Assembly: GCA_002412965.1 (NCBI GenBank)
Contig: DHWB01000009.1
Coordinates: 44,641 to 74,710, forward strand
DNA length: 30,070 nt
Source of the DNA: Desulfomicrobium sp. UBA5193
Lineage (GTDB): Bacteria > Desulfobacterota > Desulfovibrionia > Desulfovibrionales > Desulfomicrobiaceae
Direction: 5' to 3'
The position numbers were made by a program, and so were the translations under genes. The notes beneath the pieces were generated by a model. That model was not told the origin of the DNA. It searched no databases and was given only the letters and a program-made list of their open reading frames with translations. Positions 15,849 through 22,817 of this stretch are shown piece after piece; within the stretch, counting starts at the first letter, position 1; every line of letters starts with the position of its first letter.

Positions 15849-16085
15849 TCAAGCCTTGAGCCAGGCGATGACATCCGCCTTCTTCGGCACTTTGCCGACC
15901 ACCTTGACCTCGCCGTTGATAGCGACCGCAGGCGTGGTGAAGACTCCAAGACGGGCTATCTCCGCAAAATCGGAAACTTTTTCCATGCGGGCTTCCACCC
16001 CTGATTCGGCGATTGCCTCTTCCACGATTTTGGCCGTTTCGTTGCACTTGGAGCAACCCGGACCCATGACTTGAACCAGCTTCAT
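15849..16085 (-). CDS. Small thioredoxin-like redox-active disulfide protein
   Basis: A 78-residue glutaredoxin/thioredoxin miniature ('redox-active disulfide protein 2' type). The active site is GPGCSKCNE (Cys11-x2-Cys14), followed by a helix and by FTTPAVAINGEVKVVGK with the cis-Pro. There is no signal peptide, so it is cytoplasmic. AGGAGG stands six bases before the ATG. Such proteins are commonly found next to ArsP/UPF0718 permeases, as here: the permease stop is 9 bp upstream. A role in reducing or handing over a thiol-bound substrate is inferred from position only. Confidence 0.9.
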   Translation of the reverse strand: MKLVQVMGPGCSKCNETAKIVEEAIAESGVEARMEKVSDFAEIARLGVFTTPAVAINGEVKVVGKVPKKADVIAWLKA

Positions 16086-16094
16086 TGATGCCTC

Positions 16095-17168
16095 CTAGAT
16101 GATGGTGTTGAAGAGATAGCCGACCAGCAGGATTCCCGTCCCGACCACGCCCACAAAAATGGCGATGAGTCTGGGCTTCAATACTTTGCGCAGGATGACC
16201 ATTTCCGGAAAGGACAGGGCGATGACGCTCATCATGAATGCGAGCACGGTGCCGAGCGCCGCCCCTTTGCCGAGGAGGGCCTCGACCACGGGCACGATAC
16301 CCGCCGCGTTGGAGTACATGGGGATGCCGATGAGAACGGACATGGGTACGGACCACCATGCCCCTTCTCCCATGATACCGGCCAGATACCCGTCCGGCAC
16401 ATAGCCGTGGATGCCTGCCCCGGCGGCAATGCCCAGGATGATGAATTTCCAGACTCGTCCCACGATGTCGCGGACGGAATCGAGCGCATATTCCACGCGA
16501 TCCCGGACCGTCATTCGTTCATCCGGGGCGGCGGCCTCGCCGGCGCGGATCTGCATGACCCAGTCTTCCACGTAGGGCTCCAGATTCATCCTGCCCATGA
16601 CCCAGCCGGAGACGATGGCGATGCCAAGGCCGGTTACGAAATACAGGGCCGCCACCTTCCAGCCCAGCAGCCCAAAAAGCAGGACGAGCGCGATTTCATT
16701 GACCATGGGCGCGGAGATGAGAAAGGAGAACGTCACGCCCAGGGGCACGCCGGCGGTCATGAAGCCGATGAAGAGCGGCACGGCGGAGCAGGAGCAGAAA
16801 GGCGTGACCACCCCCAGAAGCGCGGCCAGGACATTACCCATGGCCTGCCGGCCCGCCAGAACCTGGCGGGTTCTGGCCACGGTGACGAAGGAGCGCAGGA
16901 TGCCGACGGCAAAGACGACGAGGGTCAGGAGCAGCAGCACCTTGGGCGTGTCATAGACGAAAAACTGGATGGCCAGACCCAAATGGCTTGTTGGATCAAG
17001 GCCCAGCAGTGAAAAGGTCAGCCATTCGGAAAAGGGTAAAAGCTGGCTGTAGAGCAGGTACCAGAGGGCCAGGGCCGCCGCGCCCATGAGCAGCATGCGA
17101 CCCAGGGGTTTATCCTGGGGTGTCTTGTGTTCTCCGTCTGGAGAAGAGGGGCAACACTTGGAGGTCAT
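16095..17168 (-). CDS. ArsP / UPF0718 (DUF318) family permease
   Basis: A 357-residue membrane protein with about ten helices. The family signature TPFCSCSAVPLFIGF lies near residues 121-135 and PMVNEIALVLL follows; the CSC cysteines are those implicated in trivalent organoarsenical export by ArsP. GIPMYSNAAGIVPVVEALLGKG is the second repeat-like block. The N-terminus adds a hydrophilic MTSKCCPSS with two adjacent cysteines. AAGGAG precedes the ATG. Control by an ArsR regulator directly upstream fits a metalloid or thiol-reactive substrate. The true substrate is unknown; methylarsenite is one candidate. Confidence 0.88.
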   Translation of the reverse strand: MTSKCCPSSPDGEHKTPQDKPLGRMLLMGAAALALWYLLYSQLLPFSEWLTFSLLGLDPTSHLGLAIQFFVYDTPKVLLLLTLVVFAVGILRSFVTVARTRQVLAGRQAMGNVLAALLGVVTPFCSCSAVPLFIGFMTAGVPLGVTFSFLISAPMVNEIALVLLFGLLGWKVAALYFVTGLGIAIVSGWVMGRMNLEPYVEDWVMQIRAGEAAAPDERMTVRDRVEYALDSVRDIVGRVWKFIILGIAAGAGIHGYVPDGYLAGIMGEGAWWSVPMSVLIGIPMYSNAAGIVPVVEALLGKGAALGTVLAFMMSVIALSFPEMVILRKVLKPRLIAIFVGVVGTGILLVGYLFNTII

Positions 17169-17183
17169 GAGAAAACTCCTTGT

Positions 17184-17199
17184 TTGGCAAGATCGCCAA
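17184..17199. promoter_or_regulatory. Palindromic operator-like site between arsR2 and the permease gene
   Basis: TTGGC-AAGATC-GCCAA is a perfect 5-bp inverted repeat with a 6-bp spacer, 15 bp before the permease ATG. On the minus strand it reads TTGGCGATCTTGCCAA, identical at 14 of 16 positions to the site at 17559-17574 on the other side of the regulator gene. It overlaps the region just upstream of the permease ribosome site. Confidence 0.6.
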
Positions 17200-17216
17200 C
17201 TGACAACGCAAAAAAA

Positions 17217-17522
17217 TTAGGATCTGGCGGACAGCACAGATTCGAGGCAATGGAAGAAATTGAGCACGCACGGTACTTTCAGGCGATAATAGACCTGCTT
17301 GCCGCGCTTGTCGTCCTCGACGATCCCGGCATTCTTGAGGATGGTCAGGTGCTTGGAGACAGTGGACATGTCATGCCCGACGAGTTCGCGCAGATCGCAG
17401 ACGCACCGTTCCCCGCGCGACAGTTCGTCAATGATCAAAAGCCGCGAGCCATGGGCCAGGGCCTTCATGATGTGCGCCCTGGCGGCGAAATCGTCTCGAG
17501 TGGGTTGCGGGAATGGCTGCAT
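17217..17522 (-). CDS. Second ArsR-family repressor
   Basis: A 101-residue winged-helix regulator. It carries the sensor motif ERCVCDL (Cys40, Cys42) in the same place as the first ArsR, plus Cys85 and Cys92 in the C-terminal helix (VPCVLNFFHCLE), which the other regulator lacks. The HTH is MSTVSKHLTILKNAGIV. The longer in-frame start at 17552 is a TTG; the ATG at 17522 follows GGAAG and is preferred. The gene is followed after 48 bp by the permease, with a palindrome on both sides. The extra cysteine pair suggests different ligand chemistry from the ars operon regulator. Confidence 0.9.
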   Translation of the reverse strand: MQPFPQPTRDDFAARAHIMKALAHGSRLLIIDELSRGERCVCDLRELVGHDMSTVSKHLTILKNAGIVEDDKRGKQVYYRLKVPCVLNFFHCLESVLSARS

Positions 17523-17558
17523 GAAATCTTCCGTTGTGTTTTGGTCAAACAATCAAGC

Positions 17559-17590
17559 TTGGCGATATGGCCAAATGATAGCGCAGTCAA
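17559..17590 (-). promoter_or_regulatory. arsR2 promoter region with palindromic operator
   Basis: TTGGCGATATGGCCAA (17559-17574) is a 16-bp inverted repeat (TTGGC...GCCAA). On the minus strand TTGACT (17590-17585) could be a -35 box; a -10 at the usual distance would fall inside the palindrome. A bound repressor would therefore block transcription of arsR2 and the genes after it. Confidence 0.5.
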
Positions 17591-17702
17591 GGGGATTATT
17601 TCCGATTTGGGACTTGCCTTGGTCGAGTGTTTGGAGAAGAGCGGGGCTGGATGCGTGAGGAAGAGGCGTGCACGAGGCAAGAAATTTTTATGGGAGAACG
17701 GC

Positions 17703-18482
17703 ATGTTGTATTGGAACGCTGATCCCGTGGCCGTGTACATCGGCCCTTTGTCCATTCATTGGTATGGGCTGCTTTTCGCCACGGCCTTTGTCGCGGGCCT
17801 GCGGATCATGGGCCGTATGTACGAGCGCGAAGGCCGCTCCAGGGAAGAGTTGGATTCATTGCTCGGGTATGTGGTTTTGGGCGCCATTGTCGGGGCGAGG
17901 CTTGGGCATTGCCTGTTCTATGATCCCGCCTATTATCTGGCGAGTCCCCTTGAGATCCTCAAGATATGGGAAGGCGGCTTGGCCAGCCACGGTGGAGTGG
18001 TCGGCATTCTGATCGTTGTTGGCGTGTATGCCCGCCTCAAAGGCGTGCCACTGTGGTGGCTGCTGGACCGCATCGCCGTCCCCGCCGCCCTGGGTGGCGC
18101 GTTCATTCGGATTGGCAATTTCATGAATTCCGAAATAGTCGGCATGCCGACCATCGTGCCCTGGGCCGTGATCTTCGAGCGGGTTGATCCGCTTCCCCGC
18201 CATCCTGTGCAGCTTTACGAAGCGGCGGCATATGCCCTCATTTTTCTCATCCTTTTACTGACCTACCGTGTGGATGCCGCGCGCCGCCGTCAGGGGCTGC
18301 TCTCCGGAATGTTTCTGACGCTGGTGTTTGCCGCCCGCTTCGCCCTCGAATTCTTCAAGACGCCCCAGGCGGCCTATGAGTTGGGCGCTTTCCTGACAGT
18401 CGGGCAGTGGCTCAGCGTTCCGTGCATCCTGGCCGGAATGTGGCTTATGGTTCGGGCTTACTGTGTCCGGAGTGCAGGTTAG
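17703..18482 (+). CDS. lgt: Prolipoprotein diacylglyceryl transferase
   Basis: Transfers diacylglycerol from phosphatidylglycerol to the lipobox cysteine of prelipoproteins in the inner membrane. The 259-residue protein has about seven helices. Signatures are IHWYGLLFATAF near the start, GARLGHCLFYDPAYYL, EGGLASHGGVVG with the catalytic-region His, the Lgt motif GGAFIRIGNFMNSEIVG, and RHPVQLYEAAAY. The start is the ATG at 17703 (GGGAGAACGGC upstream); longer in-frame sequence runs antisense through arsR2 and is not coding. It is divergent from arsR2 and ends 173 bp before the stop of a convergent gene. Confidence 0.95.
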   Translation: MLYWNADPVAVYIGPLSIHWYGLLFATAFVAGLRIMGRMYEREGRSREELDSLLGYVVLGAIVGARLGHCLFYDPAYYLASPLEILKIWEGGLASHGGVVGILIVVGVYARLKGVPLWWLLDRIAVPAALGGAFIRIGNFMNSEIVGMPTIVPWAVIFERVDPLPRHPVQLYEAAAYALIFLILLLTYRVDAARRRQGLLSGMFLTLVFAARFALEFFKTPQAAYELGAFLTVGQWLSVPCILAGMWLMVRAYCVRSAG

Positions 18483-18655
18483 GGCAGTGGGTGCTGTTGA
18501 TGGCGGTGAGGCGCAACGGCCTGACGCGGGATGTTCTTTTGGAGTCTGAGCCGGAAAAGACGAAATTCAAAAGAGTGGTCTGCGGAGGCGACGCCCCTGC
18601 GGCACGCCCGCTCAAACTCTTTCAATCCGTTTTTTGGCGCAAGCAATTGCCCACG

Positions 18656-19858
18656 TCACCTTGGTGCAGGTTGAAGGCTGAGTAGGCCGCCATCGATGGC
18701 GTTCCCGTGCAGAGCGGATTTCAAGGCTGCAATTTCTTCGGGCAGATAGCGACCGTACATTTTGATGGGTATTTCCGGAACATGGACCGTGGGCGAAGAC
18801 GCCAGCGCGAGCATGTATTCGATCAGATATCCCGCGTTTTGTCCGAGCGGCCCGTTGTACTCCTGTCGCTGCCGCAGGCGCAGCACCCGCAGCTCGTGGA
18901 GCGAGCGTCCAAACTCCGCCTCCATCAGTTCTTCCGGTGTTGTCAGGATCAGTTCGATCCGAACAGATGTCGCCCCACCGCTTACGTAGCTGAAAATATC
19001 GCGCCGGATGTCGGCGGGTTCCAGGCCCCGTGCGCTGGCGATGTCCCAGTCCATGCCGTGCAGACGGGTGGTCAGGATGTCCGCGGGCGGCAAGTCAAGG
19101 TCCAGCAGCAGGTTGACGGCATTGTAGTTGCCGCTGTGTTTTTGGATTTCCGCGATGGTCACCCCCGGTTCATCACCCAGCAGCGGGATGCGATCGAGCA
19201 GCTCCTGCGGGGCGATGATCTTGAAGCCGAGGATGTCGTTTATGGTCAGCGCTTCTGCCGCGATGTGAATCGTCCTGTCCATGAAACTGTGCGCCACGGC
19301 TTCTTCGGCCTGCACGAAGTCCTTTTGCATGGCCTCTTCCGAGCTGACGAACGCGGCCAGAGGCACTCCGGCCTGCGCGGCCCGTTGTTCGGCAAAGCGG
19401 CGCGCTTTGGCCTGGATCTCCTTGAAGAGGGCCTCCACCAGCCGGAATGACACTTTCTCCGCGACGCGGGTCATCCGCTTGATGCGGCCGAGCGCAAGCA
19501 GGCGGGGCGTTTCGTCGGTGATGATCAGGGCGTCAATGGGCAGGTAGGGGAAGAAATATTTCGGGTTGTCGTGGAAACTGCCCACCAGTTCGTCCACGCG
19601 GGGATTGCGCACTCCAATACTTTCGATGATGCGCTCGCGCAGTTCATGTTTGAAGCGGACCCGCTCCGTGCGCAGCGGCGTGTTCCAGAATCTGCCCATC
19701 AAATGCAGGACGCGCTCGATGACAATGGCTGAAATGGCACTCTCGTAGATGAAGATTCGGGTGATGCGCTCCCCGTCATCAGGATGGAAGTCGTCGTTCA
19801 GCCATCGAAGGGTCAGGTCGAAAAGCTCCTCTCGATGGGTCATGGCGGTCAGATACAT
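18656..19858 (-). CDS. Uncharacterised 400-residue protein with RelA/SpoT-synthetase-like motifs
   Basis: I do not recognise this gene with certainty. It encodes a soluble, charged protein with no signal peptide or membrane helix. Several segments resemble, in order, the (p)ppGpp synthetase core: GRIKRMTRVAEK (124-135; compare R-x-K...K of the ATP site), INDILGFKII (206-215; compare the metal Asp in D-x-x-x-x-R-I-I), HSGNYNAVNL (241-250; compare G-Y-x-S-x-H) and VRIELILTTPEELMEAE (299-315; compare V-E-I-Q-I-R-T...AE). Spacings are longer than in RelA, and no HD hydrolase, TGS or ACT domain is seen. GGAGG lies four bases before the ATG. It stands alone, convergent with lgt. The synthetase reading is a hypothesis. 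Confidence 0.8.
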   Translation of the reverse strand: MYLTAMTHREELFDLTLRWLNDDFHPDDGERITRIFIYESAISAIVIERVLHLMGRFWNTPLRTERVRFKHELRERIIESIGVRNPRVDELVGSFHDNPKYFFPYLPIDALIITDETPRLLALGRIKRMTRVAEKVSFRLVEALFKEIQAKARRFAEQRAAQAGVPLAAFVSSEEAMQKDFVQAEEAVAHSFMDRTIHIAAEALTINDILGFKIIAPQELLDRIPLLGDEPGVTIAEIQKHSGNYNAVNLLLDLDLPPADILTTRLHGMDWDIASARGLEPADIRRDIFSYVSGGATSVRIELILTTPEELMEAEFGRSLHELRVLRLRQRQEYNGPLGQNAGYLIEYMLALASSPTVHVPEIPIKMYGRYLPEEIAALKSALHGNAIDGGLLSLQPAPR

Positions 19859-20315
19859 ATGTCCTCCAAGTGTCTCGGGGGAATGGCGACATGCTTGGCG
19901 TCATGGGTCGCTTTCCGCAAGAGCTCTGTCCGAACGCGGCGAGTCTGCCAAGCCGCGCTCTTGATCCGGGGCATACACGTTCCGCGAATTTTCCGCATTG
20001 TTCAATTCATGCGCGGCCCAGGGGAAATGAATGCCCCGTGAACCCGGCGTTTTTTGGATTTCAAGTGGAAGGATTCCCGCAAGACGTTTGGCATTGTTGT
20101 GGGATGTGGCTTGCAGGACGTGTGCAGGAATGCGTTGCGAGATTGTGCAGATGATGTGCAGGTTTTTGTTTTGAGGGGCCGTTCTTTAGATCATTTTTTG
20201 GGTATGGCTGCGTTTTTGGGCTGGTCCGATCCTTGCTTTTGCTTGCAGTCACGCTTCGGGCGGTCCGGGCAGTGGCTGATTTGCGCAGGGCGAAAACTTA
20301 AGACAGGAAGACGGC
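19859..20315. other. 457-bp intergenic region without a convincing gene
   Basis: Divergent spacer between the RelA/SpoT-like gene and the TPR gene. Short open frames here lack ribosome sites and recognisable protein character. The right half is rich in G and T with repeated TGTGCAG-like words (about 20115-20165). GGGG-AAATGAATG-CCCC (about 20021-20037), followed 13 bp later by a T run, is only a weak terminator candidate. The one element worth naming is the sigma-54-like site at 20222. Confidence 0.5.
20222..20237 (+). promoter_or_regulatory. Sigma-54-like -24/-12 promoter element
   Basis: TGGTCCGATCCTTGCT matches the RpoN consensus TGGCAC-G-N4-TTGC(A/T) at 10 of the 12 defined positions. 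GG and GC are exactly 10 bp apart. Transcription would start near 20248, 68 bp before the TPR gene ATG. An enhancer site was not identified. Confidence 0.4.
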
Positions 20316-20960
20316 ATGGCAAAATCTCGCAAGACGAATACCCCCCCTCCCGAAAAAAAGAGCAACTCGTTGGCCTACGGAATTGTGATCCTCATCGCGG
20401 GAGCGCTCATCGGCGTTGCCTTCAGCACGGCCTTCCAGTCCACCAAAGCGTCGAATCCTGCCCCGGCCCAAGTGCAAGGCGGCGATCTCTTCTCTCAGAT
20501 CCAGATGTATTCCGATCGCGTCGCGGCGAACCCGCAGGATGGGAGCGCCTGGGTCACGTTGGGGAACCTCTATTTCGATACGGACCAGCCGGTGAAATCC
20601 ATCGAGGCCTATAGCCGGGCGCTGGCCATCAATCCCGATAATCCCAACGTGCTGACGGATATGGGCGTCATGCATCGCGCGGTCGGCGAATTCCAGAAAG
20701 CCCTGGACGCCTTTGCCAAGGCCATCGCCATCAATCCCGGCCACGAAACGGCCCGCATGAACACCGGCGTCGTCCTGCTGTACGATCTCAAGGATAAGGA
20801 GGCCGCGATTGCGGCGTGGCAAGCGCTGGTGAAAATCAATCCGCAGGCCAAGAACGCCGAGGGGCGACTTGTCACGGAGATGATCAAGCAACTGGGCGGC
20901 GCAGAGGGTGCCCCTCAACAGGGGAACTCGCGCTTGCTTGCGCCAGGAGGCGGTTCATAG
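20316..20960 (+). CDS. Membrane-anchored tetratricopeptide repeat protein
   Basis: A 214-residue protein with a basic, Pro-rich start (MAKSRKTNTPPPEKK), one transmembrane helix (about 19-41, AYGIVILIAGALIGVAFSTAF) and a periplasmic part. Three TPR units follow: SAWVTLGNLYFDTDQPVKSIEAYSRALAINPDN, PNVLTDMGVMHRAVGEFQKALDAFAKAIAINPGH and ETARMNTGVVLLYDLKDKEAAIAAWQALVKINP, each in shortened form here as the 34-residue pattern with Gly8, Ala20 and Pro32. A Gln/Gly-rich tail ends it. GGAAG is the ribosome site. Similar architecture is seen in NrfG/CcmH-type assembly proteins, but no partner gene is nearby; it likely scaffolds a periplasmic complex. Confidence 0.85.
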   Translation: MAKSRKTNTPPPEKKSNSLAYGIVILIAGALIGVAFSTAFQSTKASNPAPAQVQGGDLFSQIQMYSDRVAANPQDGSAWVTLGNLYFDTDQPVKSIEAYSRALAINPDNPNVLTDMGVMHRAVGEFQKALDAFAKAIAINPGHETARMNTGVVLLYDLKDKEAAIAAWQALVKINPQAKNAEGRLVTEMIKQLGGAEGAPQQGNSRLLAPGGGS

Positions 20961-20988
20961 TCTGTCTGGCGGGTTTGAATTTGAATGC

Positions 20989-21030
20989 AGGTCCCATGGG
21001 TCGTCTGGCCTATGGGACCTATTTTTTTTT
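20989..21030 (+). terminator. Strong intrinsic terminator after the TPR gene
   Basis: AGGTCCCAT (20989-20997) pairs perfectly with ATGGGACCT (21012-21020). The stem extends inward by a G-T and two G-C pairs, around an 8-base loop. It is followed by A and nine T residues (21022-21030). The convergent glnA stop lies 4 bp further on; on that strand no T run follows the hairpin, so termination is mainly for the plus strand. Confidence 0.95.
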
Positions 21031-21033
21031 CAC

Positions 21034-22380
21034 TTACAGCCGAGGTAAATATCTCTCCAACTCGTAATTCGTGACCTGCGAGCGGTACTGGTCCCATTCC
21101 ATGTGCTTGTTGGCCAGGAATTTGGTGAAGATGTGCTCGCCCAGGGCCTCGCGGATCAGGGTACTGCCCTCCATGGCTTCAAGGGCTTTTTCCAGGCTGC
21201 CCGGCAGGCTCTCGATGCCGCGAGCCCTGCGGTCCCCCGCGGTCATGTTGTAGATGTCTTCTTCCACGGGTGCGGACAGGGCGTAGTTTTCCTCGATGCC
21301 CTTGAGGCCCGCCGCGAGCATGCAGGCGAAGGTCAGGTACGGGTTGCAGGCCGGGTCGGGGGAGCGCAGCTCCACGCGGGTGGCGGCCTCCTTGCCCGGC
21401 TTGTACATGGGCACGCGAACCAGGGTGGAGCGGTTGCGCCGCGCCCAGGCGATGTTGGTCGGAGCCTCGAAACCGGGCACGAGACGCTTGTAGGAGTTGA
21501 CCCACTGGTTGGTGATGGCCGTGAATTCCTTGCAGTGCGTAAGCAGCCCCGCGATGTAGGACTTGGCCTCTCGGCTCAGGTGATGGTCGCCGTCGGCGTC
21601 GTAGAAGAGGTTGCGGCCGTTCTTGAACAGGGACTGGTGCACGTGCATGCCGCTGCCGTTCTCGCCGTAGAGCGGCTTGGGCATGAAGGTCGCGTAGCAG
21701 CCGTTCTGGCGCGCGATCTCCTTGACCACCACGCGGTAGGTGATGGCCGTGTCCGCCATTTTGAGGGCGTCGGTATAGCGCAGGGCGAGTTCATGCTGGC
21801 TGGGCGCGACCTCATGGTGCCCGTATTCCACCGGAATGCCCATGGAGCGCAGGCAGGAGATGATTTCGCGACGGATGTCCCCGGCCAGATCCAGCGGCGG
21901 CGCGTCGAAATAGCCGCCCGCGTCGAGGGGCTTGGGGGACGTCGAGCTTTCGAACAGGAAAAATTCAAGCTCAGGCCCGACATAGAAGGAATAGCCCTTG
22001 CTCGCCGCGGCCTGCAGGTTGCGTTTCAGGCAATGGCGGCTGTCCCCGGCAAAGGGGGTGCCGTTTGGTTCCAGAATGTCGCAGAACATGCGCGCTATGG
22101 GCGCGGCGGTCTGCCTCCAGGTGACCAGCTGAAACGTGGCCGGGTCCGGGATGGCGATCATGTCACTTTCTTCAATTCTGCAAAAACCTTCCAGGGAAGA
22201 GCCGTCAAAACCCATCCCTTCCTCAAAGGCCGCTTCCAGTTCGCCGGGCAGGACCTGAAAGCTTTTCAAGGTTCCAAGCACATCCACAAACCAGAACTGG
22301 ACCAGCTCGATCTTGTGCTCACGTACGGCTTTGACGACATCGTCGGAATTTTTGCAATTGAAGATCGGATATTCGGGCAT
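21034..22380 (-). CDS. glnA: Glutamine synthetase, type I (alpha-like)
   Basis: Condenses glutamate and ammonia to glutamine with ATP. The 448-residue protein opens with a beta-grasp domain (VQFWFVDVLGTLKSFQV) and contains MGFDGSSLEGF. The metal and ATP sites are in GPELEFFLF, EVAPSQHELALRY, GENGSGMHVHQSLF and VPGFEAPTNIAWARRNRSTLVRVP, with RVELRSPDPACNPYL near the end. The adenylylation loop with NLYDLPP of the beta subtype is replaced by YNMTAGDRRARGIESLPGSL, so covalent control by GlnE is not expected. The ATG at 22380 follows GGAGGAAACCC; the frame's earlier start lacks that spacing. It stands alone, with REP-like repeats beginning about 95 bp upstream. Confidence 0.96.
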   Translation of the reverse strand: MPEYPIFNCKNSDDVVKAVREHKIELVQFWFVDVLGTLKSFQVLPGELEAAFEEGMGFDGSSLEGFCRIEESDMIAIPDPATFQLVTWRQTAAPIARMFCDILEPNGTPFAGDSRHCLKRNLQAAASKGYSFYVGPELEFFLFESSTSPKPLDAGGYFDAPPLDLAGDIRREIISCLRSMGIPVEYGHHEVAPSQHELALRYTDALKMADTAITYRVVVKEIARQNGCYATFMPKPLYGENGSGMHVHQSLFKNGRNLFYDADGDHHLSREAKSYIAGLLTHCKEFTAITNQWVNSYKRLVPGFEAPTNIAWARRNRSTLVRVPMYKPGKEAATRVELRSPDPACNPYLTFACMLAAGLKGIEENYALSAPVEEDIYNMTAGDRRARGIESLPGSLEKALEAMEGSTLIREALGEHIFTKFLANKHMEWDQYRSQVTNYELERYLPRL

Positions 22381-22474
22381 GGGTTTCCTCCGCAACAGGG
22401 TGTGGCGCGAAACCTAGCAAAGAGCGCAGAGCTTGTCTTGTTTTTGAGGGAGATTTGCAAAATTGGAAAATCAA

Positions 22475-22504
22475 TGTAGGGGCGAAAAATTTTTCGCCCC
22501 TACA
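22475..22504. repeat. REP-like perfect palindrome with GAAAAA arm
   Basis: A perfect 30-bp palindrome: TGTAGGGGCGAAAAA and its exact reverse complement, back to back with no spacer. Each arm begins with the GTAG tetranucleotide typical of REP elements, then GGGCG. It lies upstream of glnA and of the RAYT gene. Confidence 0.8.
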
Positions 22505-22550
22505 GAAATGCGCGCATCCTCATTAATGGACGATCATACCGGCAAACGGT

Positions 22551-22576
22551 GTAGGGGCAGGCCCCCGTGCCTGCCC
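22551..22576 (+). repeat. REP element, AGG/CCT subtype, plus orientation
   Basis: GTAG head followed by an 8-bp stem, GGGCAGGC (22555-22562) with GCCTGCCC (22569-22576), around a CCCCGT loop. This is the classical REP layout (GTAG plus hairpin). The same 26 bases recur at 23082-23107 and 23545-23570. Confidence 0.85.
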
Positions 22577-22637
22577 GTTTTCGAGACCCGTTATGCGTAT
22601 GGATATGGGTGAGGCGTGATCACCAGGTCAACGCGCC

Positions 22638-22665
22638 GTAAGGGCGAAAAATTTTTCGCCCCTAT
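22638..22665. repeat. REP-like palindrome with GAAAAA arm, imperfect
   Basis: GTAAGGGCGAAAAA followed by TTTTTCGCCCCTAT. It is the same unit as at 22475 with two arm mismatches. The right arm keeps the GCCCCTA end. Confidence 0.75.
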
Positions 22666-22688
22666 CCCCCATACGGAATCCACGCAAA

Positions 22689-22702
22689 TTTTTCGCCCCT
22701 AC
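22689..22702 (-). repeat. Half REP-like unit
   Basis: TTTTTCGCCCCTAC is one complete arm of the 22475 palindrome (GTAGGGGCGAAAAA on the minus strand) without its partner. It lies 24 bp after the imperfect copy at 22638-22665. Confidence 0.65.
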
Positions 22703-22817
22703 GATAATCATAAATCCCATGTTTGAACGATGCCCAACGACGATATGTCATCGGTTGCGTATGACCACCCTTGGCCGGGTTTGTCTCGATACACCATATT
22801 TTCAGACAGGAGGAGAG

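Noticed and set aside
17127..17702. N-terminal extension of lgt
   Set aside because: The upstream open frame is antisense to arsR2 and lacks Lgt features; the family start and a ribosome site are at 17703.
18483..18655. Terminator between lgt and the convergent orphan gene
   Set aside because: AAAGAGT (18570) and ACTCTTT (18616) pair, but about 40 bases separate them and the T run is further on. Nothing compact enough was found.
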